This document shows positions 35,839-49,463 of a stretch of 64,000 nucleotides of DNA, one piece after another. The stretch lies in the NCBI GenBank assembly GCA_014871385.1, contig CM026431.1, positions 10,255,729 to 10,319,728 of the forward strand, written 5' to 3'. The DNA is from Ceratodon purpureus. Taxonomy: Eukaryota; Streptophyta; Bryopsida; Pseudoditrichales; Ditrichaceae. A program made the translations under genes and the position numbers. Within the stretch, counting starts at the first letter, position 1. Every line of letters begins with the position of its first letter. The notes under the pieces were generated by a model. It was not told the origin of the DNA. It ran no database searches and was given only the letters and a program-made list of their open reading frames with translations.

Positions 35839-37212
35839 GCCCCCGGTACATCTACCAAGAGTTGAGTATTCTTACTAATATATAATCAAAGTAGTATATT
35901 TTTTAAATTCTTTTTATTTTGACTATATTTCTTCTATGATTTGATTGCTGATATACATGTTGGAGATGGACCATACAATCAAACAATTGAATATTTAGTC
36001 AGATCAATGATATATCATAATTTGAATTGTACGAAAAATAATTGTTCAAATAATCTATAGCTTTGTATAAGGTCTTAGGTTTCTTATTTTATCTTTTTAT
36101 ATATTTTATTTTTTAGGATATTCTACTAACAGATTTGATTTTACATGTTATGAACTGAAATTTTAAAACTCTACCACATTGATCAATTTTTTATCACCTT
36201 TGAAACCTATAAGCAAACAAATTATATATTTCAATAACAATATGCAATATTCACCATGTCATATGATGTGCAACATCATCTTTAATGTGTTTTATGGTAG
36301 TCAAAACGAATTCAACATTTGTCAATAGTAAAAACATATCTAAAAGAAATTGTAAATTTTCACATAAAGATATATAAACAAATATGATGTCTTTTTCTAT
36401 TTTACAAATTATTATTCATTCTTGAACTATAGGCTTAAAATTGTATTGGATTCTTCTTCGTTGTATTATAACATTTTTCTTTGAACAAATGTCTTAGATA
36501 TTTTATTACAATAATATTAGTTAATGTTTCAATGAATTTTTCATAAATAATCCAATCAAACAAAAGGAGATTGAGCCAAAACATCCATCTAATGTCATTT
36601 GAATAAACCTTAACACCTAAAGCTAAATTTGATATTTATATACACTATAAAATGAATTTAAGGAAATTATTTTATGCATTATTTCTTATTTATATATTTT
36701 TATTCTTTATTCTAGAAAACATTTAATCAAGAGACCACCTTAAAGCAATACATCAGTATTTTAAAATGTGACATTTTTGCTATAATTGTTTTCGAAATCT
36801 ATAAGAGTTAAGGCATTTAAAATGCAAGTCAACCAGAATTATACTATGGTCAAATTGAATTTTATTATAGTCAATACAAAGGCATAGTTGATTATTAGAG
36901 ATGCCCAGTGTGATGAAGAAAATTCATCCAATGTATAACAATTATAAAGTGGAGGTTAATAAAGACGCTAAGATTACAATGTTTGAGAGGTAAGGTCACA
37001 AATATGAAATATGTATAAATGGATAACTTTTACATTATATAAATCTAAGGTTGTTTTTATTAAAAGGTATTCATGTCTTAAATGAATATTGTAAAGGAAC
37101 CTTGTCTTTTTAAAGAATCAAATCTAAAAAGCCATATGTCTTTGATTGATATTTAAATTTGAGATTCATTTATAATGACTCTTTAATTGTTGTTGTGTCA
37201 ACTAGCTATTAT

Positions 37213-37463
37213 GAGCATACTTGTTATATTGAGACTTTTTGTTGATTTTGAGACAAAATGCTTATTATTGAAAAAATCATTTAAAAAACAAATAAATGAA
37301 ACCAAAAATAGATAATATCCAAATATCAATTCTGAGATAAATAAATCAAAGTTTGTATTGCTATCTATTAATAGAAAATTACTAGTAAACATATGAAGCA
37401 ATTTATCTTCAAGTCAAGGATAAAAGTGAGATTGCAAAAGGTCTCAATATAATGAATATGGTG
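37213..37463. mobile_element. Small inverted-repeat element (MITE-like) with empty site in S1
   Basis: About 250 bases absent from the equivalent point of S1 (~30,050, AGTAGCTATTTTTCATTAAA) are bounded by inverted repeats: left GCATACTTGTTATATTGAGAC, right the reverse complement of CCATATTCATTATATTGAGAC. The inner 12 bases match perfectly. Exact ends and the target duplication (possibly TATT) are uncertain. There is no coding capacity. The superfamily cannot be assigned. Confidence 0.6.
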
Positions 37464-39882
37464 TTTATTTCTCAATAAATTGTAGGTCTTTGCCTTTGTG
37501 AAGTTTTCCACATGAAATGTAAACATCAAAGGTCTAAGCAATGTTTCATTCAACAAAGGATTTCATTTCAAACTTATCAAGTCATGTCCTTGCATTGTTT
37601 TTTTTAAGTGTGATGAGGTTTTGATAAGACATATGATAAAATGGTGTTTATTTACAATGTACAAGAAGATATGCAATTTACAAAAAATAATTGAATGAAT
37701 GTTATACATTTTCTCTATGTTGTTTTTGAAATAAACATCTAGTATTGTATGTTTATGTACTGGTAATCCTTGTTATACTTACCAAAGATTAACGACTATC
37801 TAATTTACTTTCAAATAGGTAATCCAATCTCCTTTCAAATTGTTATAGTGATATTGATATATTCTACAAGTGCTCTTTCAATTTACTACCGCAGACTTCA
37901 ATTATTTGACAATTACATGGTATATGGTAAAAAACATGTATTGCATTTTCGATGAAATCTTGGAATGGAAGGAGCTCCATGAAATGGCTAATGCACACCT
38001 TATTTTATTTCTAAGAACTCTATATATTTTCAAAGATTATAATCAGAATTGTTAAATCAAAGGTTGACGTTGTTTCTTTGATTTGAGACAAAAACACAAA
38101 AAAAGAAAAAAAGAATCTTTGACATTTCTCGTATAAAAACAATTTTTTATTATTATAGTTTTGCATCTTGCTTAGTAGGGCACAAAATGTTTGGCTCTAT
38201 TTAAATTGAAATTTGTAATCTATAAGACATTTTTCATTTCCACATTTATAAAAAAAGATTATGTCATTTATTTTGTAGAAGAATTTCAATAATTTTAGAG
38301 ATAGTCGAAGGAACCATCATTGTACTCTTAATTATTTGCAAAGTAGTTATAAACAATTTTGCACATTGTAATTTTCTTTGGATGACAGGTGGAAGAATAA
38401 AATATACTTTTATATAGAAATTCTTTAAATAATTTTAAAAAAATCATTTTAAGAGTTTACACATCTAAAATTCATTATATATAAATTCATTATATATAAA
38501 CTCAATATCGAAAATCTTAAAATAACTCCTTACAAACAGTTGTCTTCTAAGAATTGATCAATACTCAAGGTCTACAAGTTGAATACAAGATGACTTTATA
38601 AATGATTCTAATAGTTGAGTTATTTCATTGGAACCATTTTAAACCATCTCCATGACTTTGCTTGTTTATTTTGCTAGTTGAATTAATGCTTTCATCCCTT
38701 TCTTCTTTTAAAATTTTTTATGGATAAAAGGTACCTTTTTCAATTTCTTTTAAGTTATTTTGATTTTTTTCGAATTTTTCATGGGATCTCTAATCCAAAG
38801 CAACAATAAAAGTAGACCGCCAAAATTTTTAGTGTCTTGGAAACTTTTTCTACAAACTCAATCAAAGCAATCAACATGGTAAATGTTTGTTGCATTTGAG
38901 TTTAGTGTATCGGGAATAAACCATTTCTCATACCATTTGGAAATTTCAAAAGTTCTAGAGAACTATGCATTTAATTACATTAAGCATGTCATACATATTA
39001 AAGGTATTTTTACACAATACATTCTATTCATCTAATTTCATCTTCTACTATTTATTTTCATTATACTTTGCAACCACACTAAAATCATTTCTTTGAATTT
39101 TCCAGTAAATTTGGTGTTGAAATGTAGCTTTTTTACAAATTTTCTAAAACTATTACAATAATTTCATTTTTTCACCAAAAGCTGTGAAATTGTCATGACA
39201 CACAATCAACAGACAATCAACACACAATTTCATCAACCAAAACCATAACATAGAAATCTCTTTCAACTCCAATCAAAATAGTTGGAAATGAATGTGAAGC
39301 CCGAATCCATGATCCTAGATCCGGAGTTACATAGCAAAACCAATGCCTAACACTGTTCGGGAAGTTTCAAAGGTCATCCCGCTATTATCCTTTTTTTCCT
39401 AAAATAATTTGGTATTTATGTATGATACTTATGTGGTACTTGGGCAATACTAATATAAAATTTAACTAAGATTTAGTTTTGAACCGAAAAAAATCCTAAT
39501 CCTCCAAAACCAAATCAGCAATTTGGCAATTTCATTTGAGAAACTTACAACTACCTGCCAGATCTCCCCAATCATTGCCCAACAACTCCACGGAGCCAAA
39601 TTTCAAAATCAACACCATTCAATAGCAACATCCCATGATTCACGATGTCCAAAATCTACATCTCCCATGCATTTCTATCGCATCATGGAACTCACAGCAC
39701 ACGAAGCATTCCAAATACATTTCGGAGAAAGCATTTCATGGCGATTGTGCACGGCAACATTTTCTTGTGAGGTGACGAGGACAGCGTTTGTTTCGTTGAG
39801 TTTGGGTCATTTGCCACATGCTCATGTTTCGGAGGATGTGCATGGTCCACACATATGTAACTTTTCACATATGAGATAGCTA

Positions 39883-40075
39883 TTGAGAGCGGGATCGATG
39901 GTTGTAGATTGCTGTGTCAACGTGATGGTAATCCGAGAAAAGAGTAGGATTGTGGATGCTTTGTTGCTATGGTGCAGGCATTGTTCACCATGTGGCATAC
40001 AGCAGTCACTAATATACGTGATGGAGTCTAGAGTGTCGACTTCTAGTGAAGCAGATGAGACAGTTGTGGTCTAAG
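39883..40075 (+). repeat. Extra partial copy of the array-gene leader
   Basis: This stretch resembles 12,690-12,880 and 41,580-41,760, with the shared block GTGATGGAGTCTAGAGTGTC and the following GAAGCAGATGAGACAG. It is interrupted soon after by a stop (GTGGTCTAA). It appears to be a third, truncated copy of the gene leader, upstream of the leader that adjoins gene 2. Confidence 0.7.
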
Positions 40076-40139
40076 TGGCCCACAATTTCTAAGTGGAGAT
40101 CAGACGACCCCAAAATTTCAGTTTGAAGTTCATCTTTTT

Positions 40140-40830
40140 TTGAAGTTCACCTTTCTCTGTTTGATCGCTTCTTTATTAAAGAACACCCACTTTCTACACG
40201 TCGTAACATCATGTTTTGGCCAGTGTGTTCCTGCAATGGCTCTCTTGGAAATTGATTTTCATCCGGGCCCTTTGCACTCGTCACCCAATTCTATTCGGTC
40301 TAAGGAATCGTGCTTCGTAGCCGTTCTGTTGCTTAGCTTTGCAATACACTTTCTGTTCTTGATTCTAATTTATCTCTGGGACCGTTGTCTTTGAAACAGG
40401 CAAAATCGCTTGAGAAACACGAATCAGCTTCCGTATCTCCAAGTGAACTCTTTAAGACTCGAGAGGAGTTCCAGTTGAGACTTCACATTTGTTGACCGTG
40501 GTGTGCCCAGTCACGACAAGGATGGGAACGAACTGACGAAGAGCACCAAGAAGGTGTGAAGTGTTCCCCTGCTTGTTCAAAATAAAATTGAAGCAACCAC
40601 GAGTATCATCCTTCTCTTGTTCTACTTTGTTCACTGACAGTAATTGTCAGAGCATCATGGAGTGTTAACATACTGATGCTCATTGGTGTGCAGAAAGCAG
40701 AGGCAGTATACAAGAAGGCTGCGGCAGACCATGAAAAATTCAAAGCCAGCTTGGCTAAAGATCCAGAGTTCTTACAGAACATGTAGAAAGAGTTGCAGGA
40801 GATATCACAACTAGAACAAGATAGATAGGT
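40140..40830 (+). other. Unassigned segment with exon-like remnants
   Basis: Two stretches look like degenerate coding exons: QAKSLEKHESASVSPSELF near 40,398-40,490 and, after an acceptor-like GTGTGCAG at ~40,695, KAEAVYKKAAADHEKFKASL near 40,698-40,790. The latter is helical and lysine/alanine-rich and is interrupted by stops (after QNM and after LEQDR). I do not recognise the parent gene. This segment is not present upstream of gene 1, where the transposon region ends. Confidence 0.4.
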
Positions 40831-41998
40831 ATTTGTGGGAGGGTTGCAGTGACGTTCTTGCTTCCAAATTGTGTTTGGCACGTCCTGCACTTGCCTTTTC
40901 TCCAGCCATATTGCACCGGATCTCAGTTCTCCGGCAATTGCGTCAGGCAATACTTCAAGACTCCCAAACATGCCGGTAGGCTTCTCGGTGAGCCCCTTTC
41001 TAAGCAGTAGAGTTTTTTGTGAGCTTGCTAGGGAATATTCTTCTGGAGTTTTCTCGACAGCGAGTGGTCTTCTGGAACCTAGTGGAACTTGTGAGGATCG
41101 GACACATGCCCTGTCGAGGTCTTACATTCCTGGTCTGATTGCTATGCTACAGTAGTGGTGGTGGTCCATCCCAGTGCAATTGCAAATTTGTTCCTAGTCC
41201 TTTCGGTATTTGATCATTCCGTGAAGCTTTTGGGGCTCTTTTCACTTTTTCTCCGCACCATGGCGCAACCAGCTGGTCTAAGTCTGTCAAAGGCACATTT
41301 CCCGGTTGTTGATGGTGTGGAAGGTTGAGCTGTTCAGGATTGAAAAAGTCCAAGCCCGTGCGATGCCTAAGGGAAGGTAGTTCCATCAATCGTAGCAGCA
41401 ATACCACCGAATTCTTGCAAGCACAGGTGAGCGTCCACATGTAGGTGGCTGCTAAGATCCTTCTGTAGCTTGTGGTATTGTGATTGTGCAATTAATTCCA
41501 GGAAGAGTAATCTGCTTAACTTGGGATAAAGCACAACTCAGAAACAACCTAGCTCCTAAGGGCAGGTTTGCTGGATAAAGATTGCTGTCAAGGACTTTTT
41601 GCGAGAATGTGCAGGTAATCTGAGAATAAAGAAGAATTGTGGGTGCTTTGTTGCAAAGATGCAGGGTTTGTTCATGAGGTGGCAGAGTGCAGCCACTGGT
41701 CTACGTGATGGAGTGTGGAGTGTCGACCTTCAGTGAAGCACATGAGACAGTTGGGGGTGATATCTCTGATACACAAAGGTTTTTGCTTCTGATCGAATAG
41801 AGTGATGAAGAATTGAATGTGTATTCTAGACTAGTGCAAGTGCGATAAAGCTATGAAGCGACAGACATGGACTATACACATTTGCAGCTATTCTTTTTGA
41901 GTGTTGCACACGGAAATACTTGTGTCATGAATTTTGTTTACATTCAATCCACTCAAAGCTCATTCCATTTGAATTGTGGCTGTCATAGTGATGCTGTG
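40831..41998 (+). promoter_or_regulatory. Conserved upstream/leader region of array gene 2
   Basis: It is similar to 11,881-13,109 at the same distance from the TIR start codon. The frame equivalent to the gene 1 MES-VSTS segment (41,709 onward) contains an in-frame stop (CTGATCGAATAG), which argues that this block is leader rather than coding. No core promoter element is assigned. Confidence 0.45.
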
Positions 41999-44900
41999 AT
42001 GTTGGAAGCAAAGCACAAGGTGTTCCTTAGCCATAGTGGCGCACAAAAAGACTTTGTGGAGCAACTATGTGTTGATTTGGAAAGATGTGACCGGCACCTT
42101 TTCTTCGACAAACGACGAAGCAGTCTACCCATTGGTGAGAAGTTTCCTTCACTCATCTTTGATGCTATTCGACAATGTCATGTTGGAATACTGGTTCTAT
42201 CCAAGGAGTTCTTCACAAAGACCAAGTGGCCCATGTTGGAGTTGGTGGCCATGGTGAGGGAGTTGAAGAGCCCCAATTCAAGATTGAAACTCATCCCAGT
42301 GTTCTACAAACTTTCTCGAGAAGAGTGGTTGGATCATGAGAACCGCTCCAAGTGGATTGCACAATGGAAAGAATGGGCGAGTGTGGATAAGAGTATTTGC
42401 ATTGAAGAGTGGAAGAAGGCATTGGATGCGTTGAAGTCCATCAATAGTTTGATGATGAGGGATGGAGAAGTACACCTTCATAGGGAGATTGTGGATGCGG
42501 TATGTAAGATAGTCCTTCCGGAGACTAGGTGGGATGATTCACATGTCCAAGGACGTTCACGCTTGTGTGAAGTAAGTAATTATCTCAACAAATCTTTCAT
42601 TAATTTCACTATGAGGCTCATGTTATTGATGTATTGGATTTGACATCAATGTTGTGACATCAAGGTCATCTTCTATAATATATTATAATTTATGTTGGTG
42701 AGATACTTCTCAAGGTACAAAGGTTTGTATGTAATTTATGCAAAAATAAAATTTTGTTGTGCATGGTATTAGATTTTGCTTCAAAAGATTAATGAGCGGG
42801 AGAAACGCAATGGGATCCAAGTGATGGGATTGTATGGAATTGGGGGCATTGGAAAGACTACAATGTGTAAGGCCATGTGCAATGAGGTGTTTGAAAGATA
42901 TGAAGGACGAGTGTGTCATGTGGAGTTAAATACAACAAGTGAAGTGGAGATTCTGCGAAGTGTATTGAGAAGGCTTTCGACCATTGAACTTGAGCATGTG
43001 GGAGGACTAAACATTGATGAGGTGTGAAGTGTCAAACTATCTACGTCATGCATATTCAATTTTGCACATTACAATATCAGACTTGATATATATTCTTTGG
43101 AATAATGTGTGTTCATGATTAAATTGTCCAATTTACTATTTTGCAATATGGTGATTTTATATATTGTTTTGAATGGATTTCTTAAGAGATGAAATATAAG
43201 AAAAAGGAACATCTGTAAAGTTTTATACTTTGGGGAATGGTTTTAAACTTTATATCAATGAAGAAGACTTGAAAACTATATACTATCATTTTCTTATTAA
43301 TATCTTCTTCCTAACTCTAAGAATACATGGTATAAAACACCACATGTTCTTATGATTGTTCATCAGAAGAATTTTTGTAAATCATTGCATTGCTTTCAAA
43401 TTTGTAGTGTCGAGACAAACTAAGGAGATGCATTGTGAAGCAACCGGTGTTCTTGGCTATTGATAATCTTCTCGACAACCCAGAGGCCAAAAAGCAAGCG
43501 AGGACTCTTCTTGGAACCCGATGGGCAGAAGGAAGTGTTGTGATTGTAACCACACGTGCTCAAGGAGAGCTCATCAATCTCAATCAGTACATTCAAAGAG
43601 AAGATTGTATAGGAATGCCAGAATTGATGGAAGAGGAGGCCACGTCTTTGTTTTTGAACCATGTGACATGCGGCCAATGTGCTACAATTGCGACGTTGGA
43701 CAAAGGGCTCATAAGTCGTTGCGTGGAGCGGTGTCATTTTGGGAAAGGTGAAGGATTGGGCCGTCACTACATTCCTTTGGCGCTTGAAGTACTCGGTGAG
43801 CAGCTAGGTTGCAATGGCTATGATGCAGAGCTCTGGGAAGAGCAATTGAAGAACATCGACGTTTTCAAGGAGAAGCTTACAAAAGACGAGCATCCTATCT
43901 TCTCCATCTTGAGGACGAGCTACGATAGTTTGTCTGAAGATGTTCAGATGTTGTTCATGGATACCGCTCTTTTTCTACCTTCGCATCCCTTTCTCCCCTT
44001 CGATATGTACAAGTGGAACTTATTTGACTGGCTGAGCACGGTGCATGGAACAAGTGTGGGCGAGGTGATGAAACAGGTGAGGGTTTGGCTGCTATCTACC
44101 TGGTGTGGCCAAAAGTTGTAGCTAGAAGAATCTCTCTATTTTCTAGGCCTCAATGTCTTCTGCATGGTTTGATGGATCAATTTTCGGTTTCCTGCATTCA
44201 CATTGCAAAGTTATTGCTTGTGAAACTCTCCCAGCTTTGTGCTGAATCGGTAGAGCAGTTACATGTGACATACGGTGATGCTGAGATGGACTTGTGCTGG
44301 TGTGCAGTTGGAGTATCTGAAGCGGAGATCGCTGCTCGAGTCCTTGGGCGATGGTCGGACCAGAATGGTGATGCATGATCTGTGGCGCGAGTTTTGTGTG
44401 GCGGAAGCGGCGATTGGAAAGTTCGAAGATGGTCGGTGCTTATTTGTGGAAGAGGAGAGCAGCAAGCTTGCGGAGACTAGCCCAGGTCCCGGTGGTTGTT
44501 GGAGAAACATGAGGAGGATGTGCTTTTTGAACGAGGGATGGAGATGTTTGGATGGAGTGCAGGTGGATCTATTTGTGAATCTGTTGCTGCTGAAGGTGGA
44601 GAGTGGATCATTTTCGCTTGGCGGGTCGTTGGAAGTGGATGTGAAGGGACTGAGGCACTTGAAGAGCTTGGAGTTGAAGACGCGACATTTGAATGTCAAA
44701 TGTGCGGGACTTGGATCCTTGAGCAAGCTTGCATATCTGAGGTGGGAGAATTACCACACCCCTCCACCAGATGTTGAAGAGATCGGGAGTTTGAGAAAGC
44801 TCCAGGTTCTTATCCTGGAAGGTTTCAAAGGTGACAAGCTTCCAGATTTGGGCATGTTGACGTCATTGCGACTGGTTTCTTTCCAAGGATGTGCTGCAGT

Positions 44901-47900
44901 GAAGACCATAAGTGGCCTAGGTTCGAAGCTGACCAACATCGAGTTCTTAAGTCTACGAGAATGCTACAGTTTGCAAGAGTGCCCTGGTGTGGGTGACTTG
45001 TATGCCTTGGAGGAGCTTAATTTAGGTCATTGTGGGCAGCTGAAGGATGTGCCATGTCTGCGGATGTTGACAAGATTGAGGAGACTGATCATCGAGGGTT
45101 GCCAGCAGCTGAGAGCAGTGCCGGGACTGAGCGACCTCGTCGCTTTGGAGGAGCTTTGGGCCTCGGGTTGCACTGGTCTTGAAGTGTTGCCTGATCTGCG
45201 GAAGCTCTCAAAGCTGAGAAAACTGAAATGTGCTGGGTGCAGTGCCTTGAAGAGATTGACCTGCACTACACCCTTGCGTGCAGTGGAACAGATCGACCTC
45301 CGTGATTGCAGTAGTCTGGAAGAAATGCCGGATTTGAGTACCTTTTCTCAGTTAAAATGGCTTCGTCTCGGCGGTTGCACGGGCTTGAGGACCTTGACCA
45401 GTAGCGCACCCTTGCGTGCACTGTTGGAGCTTGACTTGGAAGGATGCAGCAAGTTGAGTGCCCTGCCAGATCATCTGAGTGGGTCGGTGGATCTGGAACA
45501 GCTCCGTCTGCAGAAGAGCGGAATAGTGTTGCATGAAGATGAGATCACGGAACTGAAGGCATGTTGTAGAAGGCTGGAGGTGTTTCCCAGCTCTGCTCGA
45601 TCCGTGTATGGCGGTTTGGAATCCTCGTGTTTGTCAGCTTATGGTTCGAGCAATAGGGAGATGGAAGTGGACGATTTTGAAGTTATCAATGCGCAGAATG
45701 GATGTCGATCTAGAAGATTACCAGACACTTTACCCCGAGAGAAGGTGCCATATCATTTCCTGATATATTACATTCATGTGGAGTACGTCGAGCATGAGCA
45801 GTCGAGACTGGCGAGAGGTTTCGCTTGGAGAAATTTCCTAGATTTTCTTGTTAATAAATTAATTTTTTCTTGATGTGAGAGGACTGTGTTGTTGGTGTAA
45901 TCGCATGCGTGGCATCCCGAGGAACTTGGCAGCTGTAGGTTGTTTTAGGTTATTGCACAATTAGTGTTGCTCGGATAATACGGAAACCGTTGGATGCACT
46001 CTTTGTGTGTGTTTGTCTTCTTGGGCAACTTTGTAGGTTTGAAACATGCGAGGTTTGTTGTGGGACGTTTTATAGTGAATGTGGTTTCCTGGTGGGCACA
46101 GATTGCAAGACTTGTGTACACCAGGGCTGGAGGTGCCCTTTTGGCGCTGACATCGACTGGGATACTCAAACTCTGGAACTGGGGACGGATATTTGATGAC
46201 CCGGGATGGCAGGTAACCTTCTGTGCACTCGGTATGATAAAGTGTCACCGAATGTTTGTAATTTGGTAAGGTGTTTGTAATCTGGTAAAGTGTTTGTAAC
46301 CCTCCAAACTTGATTCTATGATTTGTTTTCATGAGATGGAAGGGGATCTTGGCAGGTGTGACAATGATGATGGTATGAATGTAGGTAACATGATGCCATT
46401 TGTATCTCTTTATAAGGTCAGAATCTCTGTGATTATATTCATGGTCTTTTGGTGATTCTAGCATTGTGTATGGAGTTGTGAAATCAATGAGACTTGAGAA
46501 ATTTTTAAGCTCTTTTTTCATCTTAATTTTGATTTTCTACATGATAATTGTAGGGTATGTAGGGCTCCAAAGTGGAGTGTGCTAGAGATTTTAACATATT
46601 GCTATTGTAAGATGTTATGTAATATGCTATGCTACGGTTCTACAAGTGGACTTCAATTAGTGGTATTGTACACTTTTTGTGACATTTAATGGAAAGAATC
46701 AATGGTCATGGATGTGATTTTGAGGATGTGGTTTCTGATTGAACTAAGGTTTATATGATTTGAGGCTTTTAAATGGCCTATGTTTTATAGTCTTACGTAA
46801 TCTTGAGCATAGATATCTTGAAGGTATAAGTTTATTCAAACTAAAAATCATTGAAGAAGGTGAATGAAGGTATAAATGTGAAATATATAATTAGCTCAAA
46901 GTATGAATTAAGATGTTGGTGAAGGTATTTCTTATGCTCATGAGTAACAGATTTTTTGTAGTTTACAAAGCTAGTAATGGTCCAATTTATATAGTACTTG
47001 TGGAAGTTTTATCTATATTCATCTAAATCTATGAGGATTTATATATTGATTTTCTAAATATATTAGTAACCAATCCTTTCTTCCAAATAAATTTTCCTAG
47101 GCCACTGTAAGTATTGCTCCACAATTATGGCTACATGCAAGTGGAAGGTTGATGGTCAACAATATGAATGACGTCAATCGCAAAGAAGTGGTGCATTCTT
47201 TGGCACTAAGCAAAGATGGATATAGTGCGATATCAGCCTCGGGAGGAGAGGTTTATCGGTATGATATCCGCACTAGCGAGGTATAGTATCCTCACGCATT
47301 TTAATAGAATAGTTGATAGTATGAGAATTTTATAATTATGTGGTAATATTCTATTATGATAAGTATTTTCAATCATCTCTAAATCTCGAAAATATTCAGA
47401 GTGTAAACACATTTTGATCAAGTTTGATCCATATTTTCTAATGTATATTTGCTTAAAAAACACCTAAATTGCTAAAGTGGTTAAATGAAAAACCTCAAAG
47501 CTAACATTGTTTTGTCATAAAGGCTTTAGATTATAAATTATCTATGTACAATATTAGTGAGTTGATAGCTTGAGAAGATATCTATCTATATAGATACACG
47601 ACACCCAACCCTTTTTCTCATCACAGGATTCAAATTTGAACTTGAAATTATGTGGTTATTGACAACATTTGTTGTGTAAATGATGCAAATTTGGATTCAG
47701 ACGTTGTATACAATTATGTGTCCACCTCCAACACCAACATCTATTGCATTCTATCCCCATGACAACAATATTGTGGCCATAGGAATGGCAGATTCAACAA
47801 TTCAAATCTTAAATACAATCGAGCAAGTGGTTAGTAATCGTGACATGGCCCCATTTGTGATTCAATGTAACTTCTACATGAATCTTCCACATTGTTATTC

Positions 47901-49463
47901 TTGGCTAGGTTGAGGACACCGATGTGCAACTAGCGTGACTCTCGCATGCTCTTTGCAGGTGGTGTGCACATTGGCTGGCCATCACGACAAAGTCATTGGG
48001 TTGGCATTCTCCATTCCCGACAATTCTACAAGTGTACTTGTATCCTTAAGTGCAGATGCTCAGGTACTGTAAACAACCCTTTCACCGCCCTTCAATCAAG
48101 GATGCAAACTCAAGCTTCTCAACAACTTTTGTGAGAGAGTGATCGAGAATCCAATGTTGTAGCTACATAGCAAAGAAATCATTCAAATATATTCGGTTGA
48201 AACCATAGCTGCATTTGAAGCAGCCGGGACTCAATTACACTAATGTTGGCATTATTGTTTTTGTGTTTGCAAAGGAGGAAGTAGGGTTTCTTCATACTAT
48301 AGTAGCTAAATTGATAAAGTGGAGTAAGTCACAAGTTGTTTCCACATCCTGGTGTGATGTTGTAAGCAATCTCTTCCAAAAGCTAAATTGTTCTAAGACA
48401 TCCCCTACTGCAGTTGTGCGTATGGAAAACAGAGGAGTGGGGCAAACGTCAGTCGAGGTTTGGGTTATTACAACCGGATCAGAGGACAGTGTGTGCAGGG
48501 GACCTTCGCGTTCAATTCCACAACGACCAACGCCACGTTCTTGTTGTGGGGAAGTCGCAGTTGGCTGTGTACGACACTTTGAATGTGGATCGTCCTATTA
48601 CCGAGGTCAGCTCCTTTGAACACTGATGATCTGTATGCCGTACAAAGTCTTTTAGTCCAGGTAGACCAGGGTTGCTCTGAAATAAATGATTCTGATGGTT
48701 GAGAATGAAGTCTGGAGTAGCAGATGTCCACACATGGTATCTTGTGCAGATTTCTAGTGGCAGTTTTGAGAAGGATGGTCTCAAACTGCTGGAGCATCTT
48801 GCAGATTTGAATTTTTGAATGTAGCACGTTTCCTAAGATTGAGAGTATCGTGGTGGGGGTTGTGCAGTGGGTTCCTCAAAGTCCATTCACGGCAGCAATT
48901 ACAGACGCCACCTACTCATGTACTGGCCATCGTGTTTTTGTGGGCTTTGCCGATGGTTCTGTCGCTTATCTTGATTCTAAATTTCGGCCACGGCGTCGAT
49001 TGGTCCCTCCGATTCACCCACCTCTGGGAGCGAGCGGGTATGGAATCGTGACTGGATCTATGAGCATTCGCTGAACCCAATTTATTGTTGGCATCTATGA
49101 GTATGATGATTGGTGTGAGCTTGTGAGTTGCATTGCATCCTGTTCCTCAACGGCACGGAATGAGGGCTTCAATCTTGGAATGGTTTCTTACTTTCTAGTC
49201 TCTCTGTTATCGAAGGAATAGGTTACAGACTACAGACTGGCTGCAAAGCACTCATGACATGGTGATTGATGTTGTGTGGTAGATCAACAGCCTACCCCGT
49301 GGCGATTGCTGCACATCCTAAGATTCGATGTCAGTTTGCACTGGGCATGAGCGATGGGAGCGTAATAGTGGTAGAGCTTCGGAGGGCCCCAGCAGACAAG
49401 GAACCAGGAAGTGGGGAAGGGAGTCACAAGAGGAAAGCGAACTGTTTGGAGGTCTGTGAGTGA
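41999..49463 (+). CDS. TIR-NB-ARC-LRR immune receptor fused to a TOPLESS-type WD40 domain (array gene 2, mosaic)
   Basis: Eleven exons: 41999-42571, 42773-43021, 43408-44076, 44308-45744, 46102-46212, 47101-47280, 47701-47829, 47959-48063, 48414-48605, 48868-49037 and 49283-49463. They have the same phases as gene 1 and give about 1,331 residues (one codon shorter, in the LRR). TIR (FLSHSGAQKDFVEQLC, WPMLELV), P-loop GIGGIGKTT, kinase-2 VFLAIDN, MHD and the TOPLESS-like propeller are all present. Differences from gene 1 are spread over the TIR, NB-ARC and LRR exons (for example LLEGFKGDKLP-type changes in the LRR), whereas exons 9-11 encode the same protein as gene 1. The 3' part is stitched from two other array members (see duplications A and B), so this gene is a recombination product that has kept its frame. 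The role is as proposed for gene 1. Confidence 0.85.
45566..47982 (+). repeat. Segmental duplication B (gene 2 partner of 22,818-25,234)
   Basis: The constant offset is 22,748, with isolated single-base differences. The left limit is TAGAAGGCTGGAGGTG inside exon 4, and the right limit lies in exon 8. Confidence 0.9.
45703..49463 (+). other. Integrated TOPLESS/TPR C-terminal WD40 propeller within array gene 2
   Basis: It has the same arrangement as in gene 1, starting at CRSRRLPDTLPREK at the end of exon 4 and running to exon 11. Blades in exons 5-7 differ from gene 1 (ILKLWNWGRIFDDPGWQ, NNMNDVNRKEVV, FYPHDNNIVAIG), and those from exon 8 onward match it, reflecting the exchange near 47,983. 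Confidence 0.85.

Larger units (their letters stand above)
34351..39770. repeat. AT-rich spacer S2, paralogous to S1
   Basis: No gene is visible. The sequence follows spacer S1 with scattered insertions and deletions, and lacks the Stowaway-like element (empty site at 39,125). It carries its own insertions at 35,632-35,838 and 37,213-37,463. Similarity to S1 ends at about 39,770; after that S1 passes into the WD40 relic while this copy passes into the gene 2 upstream region. Confidence 0.75.

Noticed and set aside
39883..40394. Small hydrophobic protein gene (frame at 40,140-40,394)
   Set aside because: No motif or conserved context; it overlaps a decayed leader copy and exon remnants.
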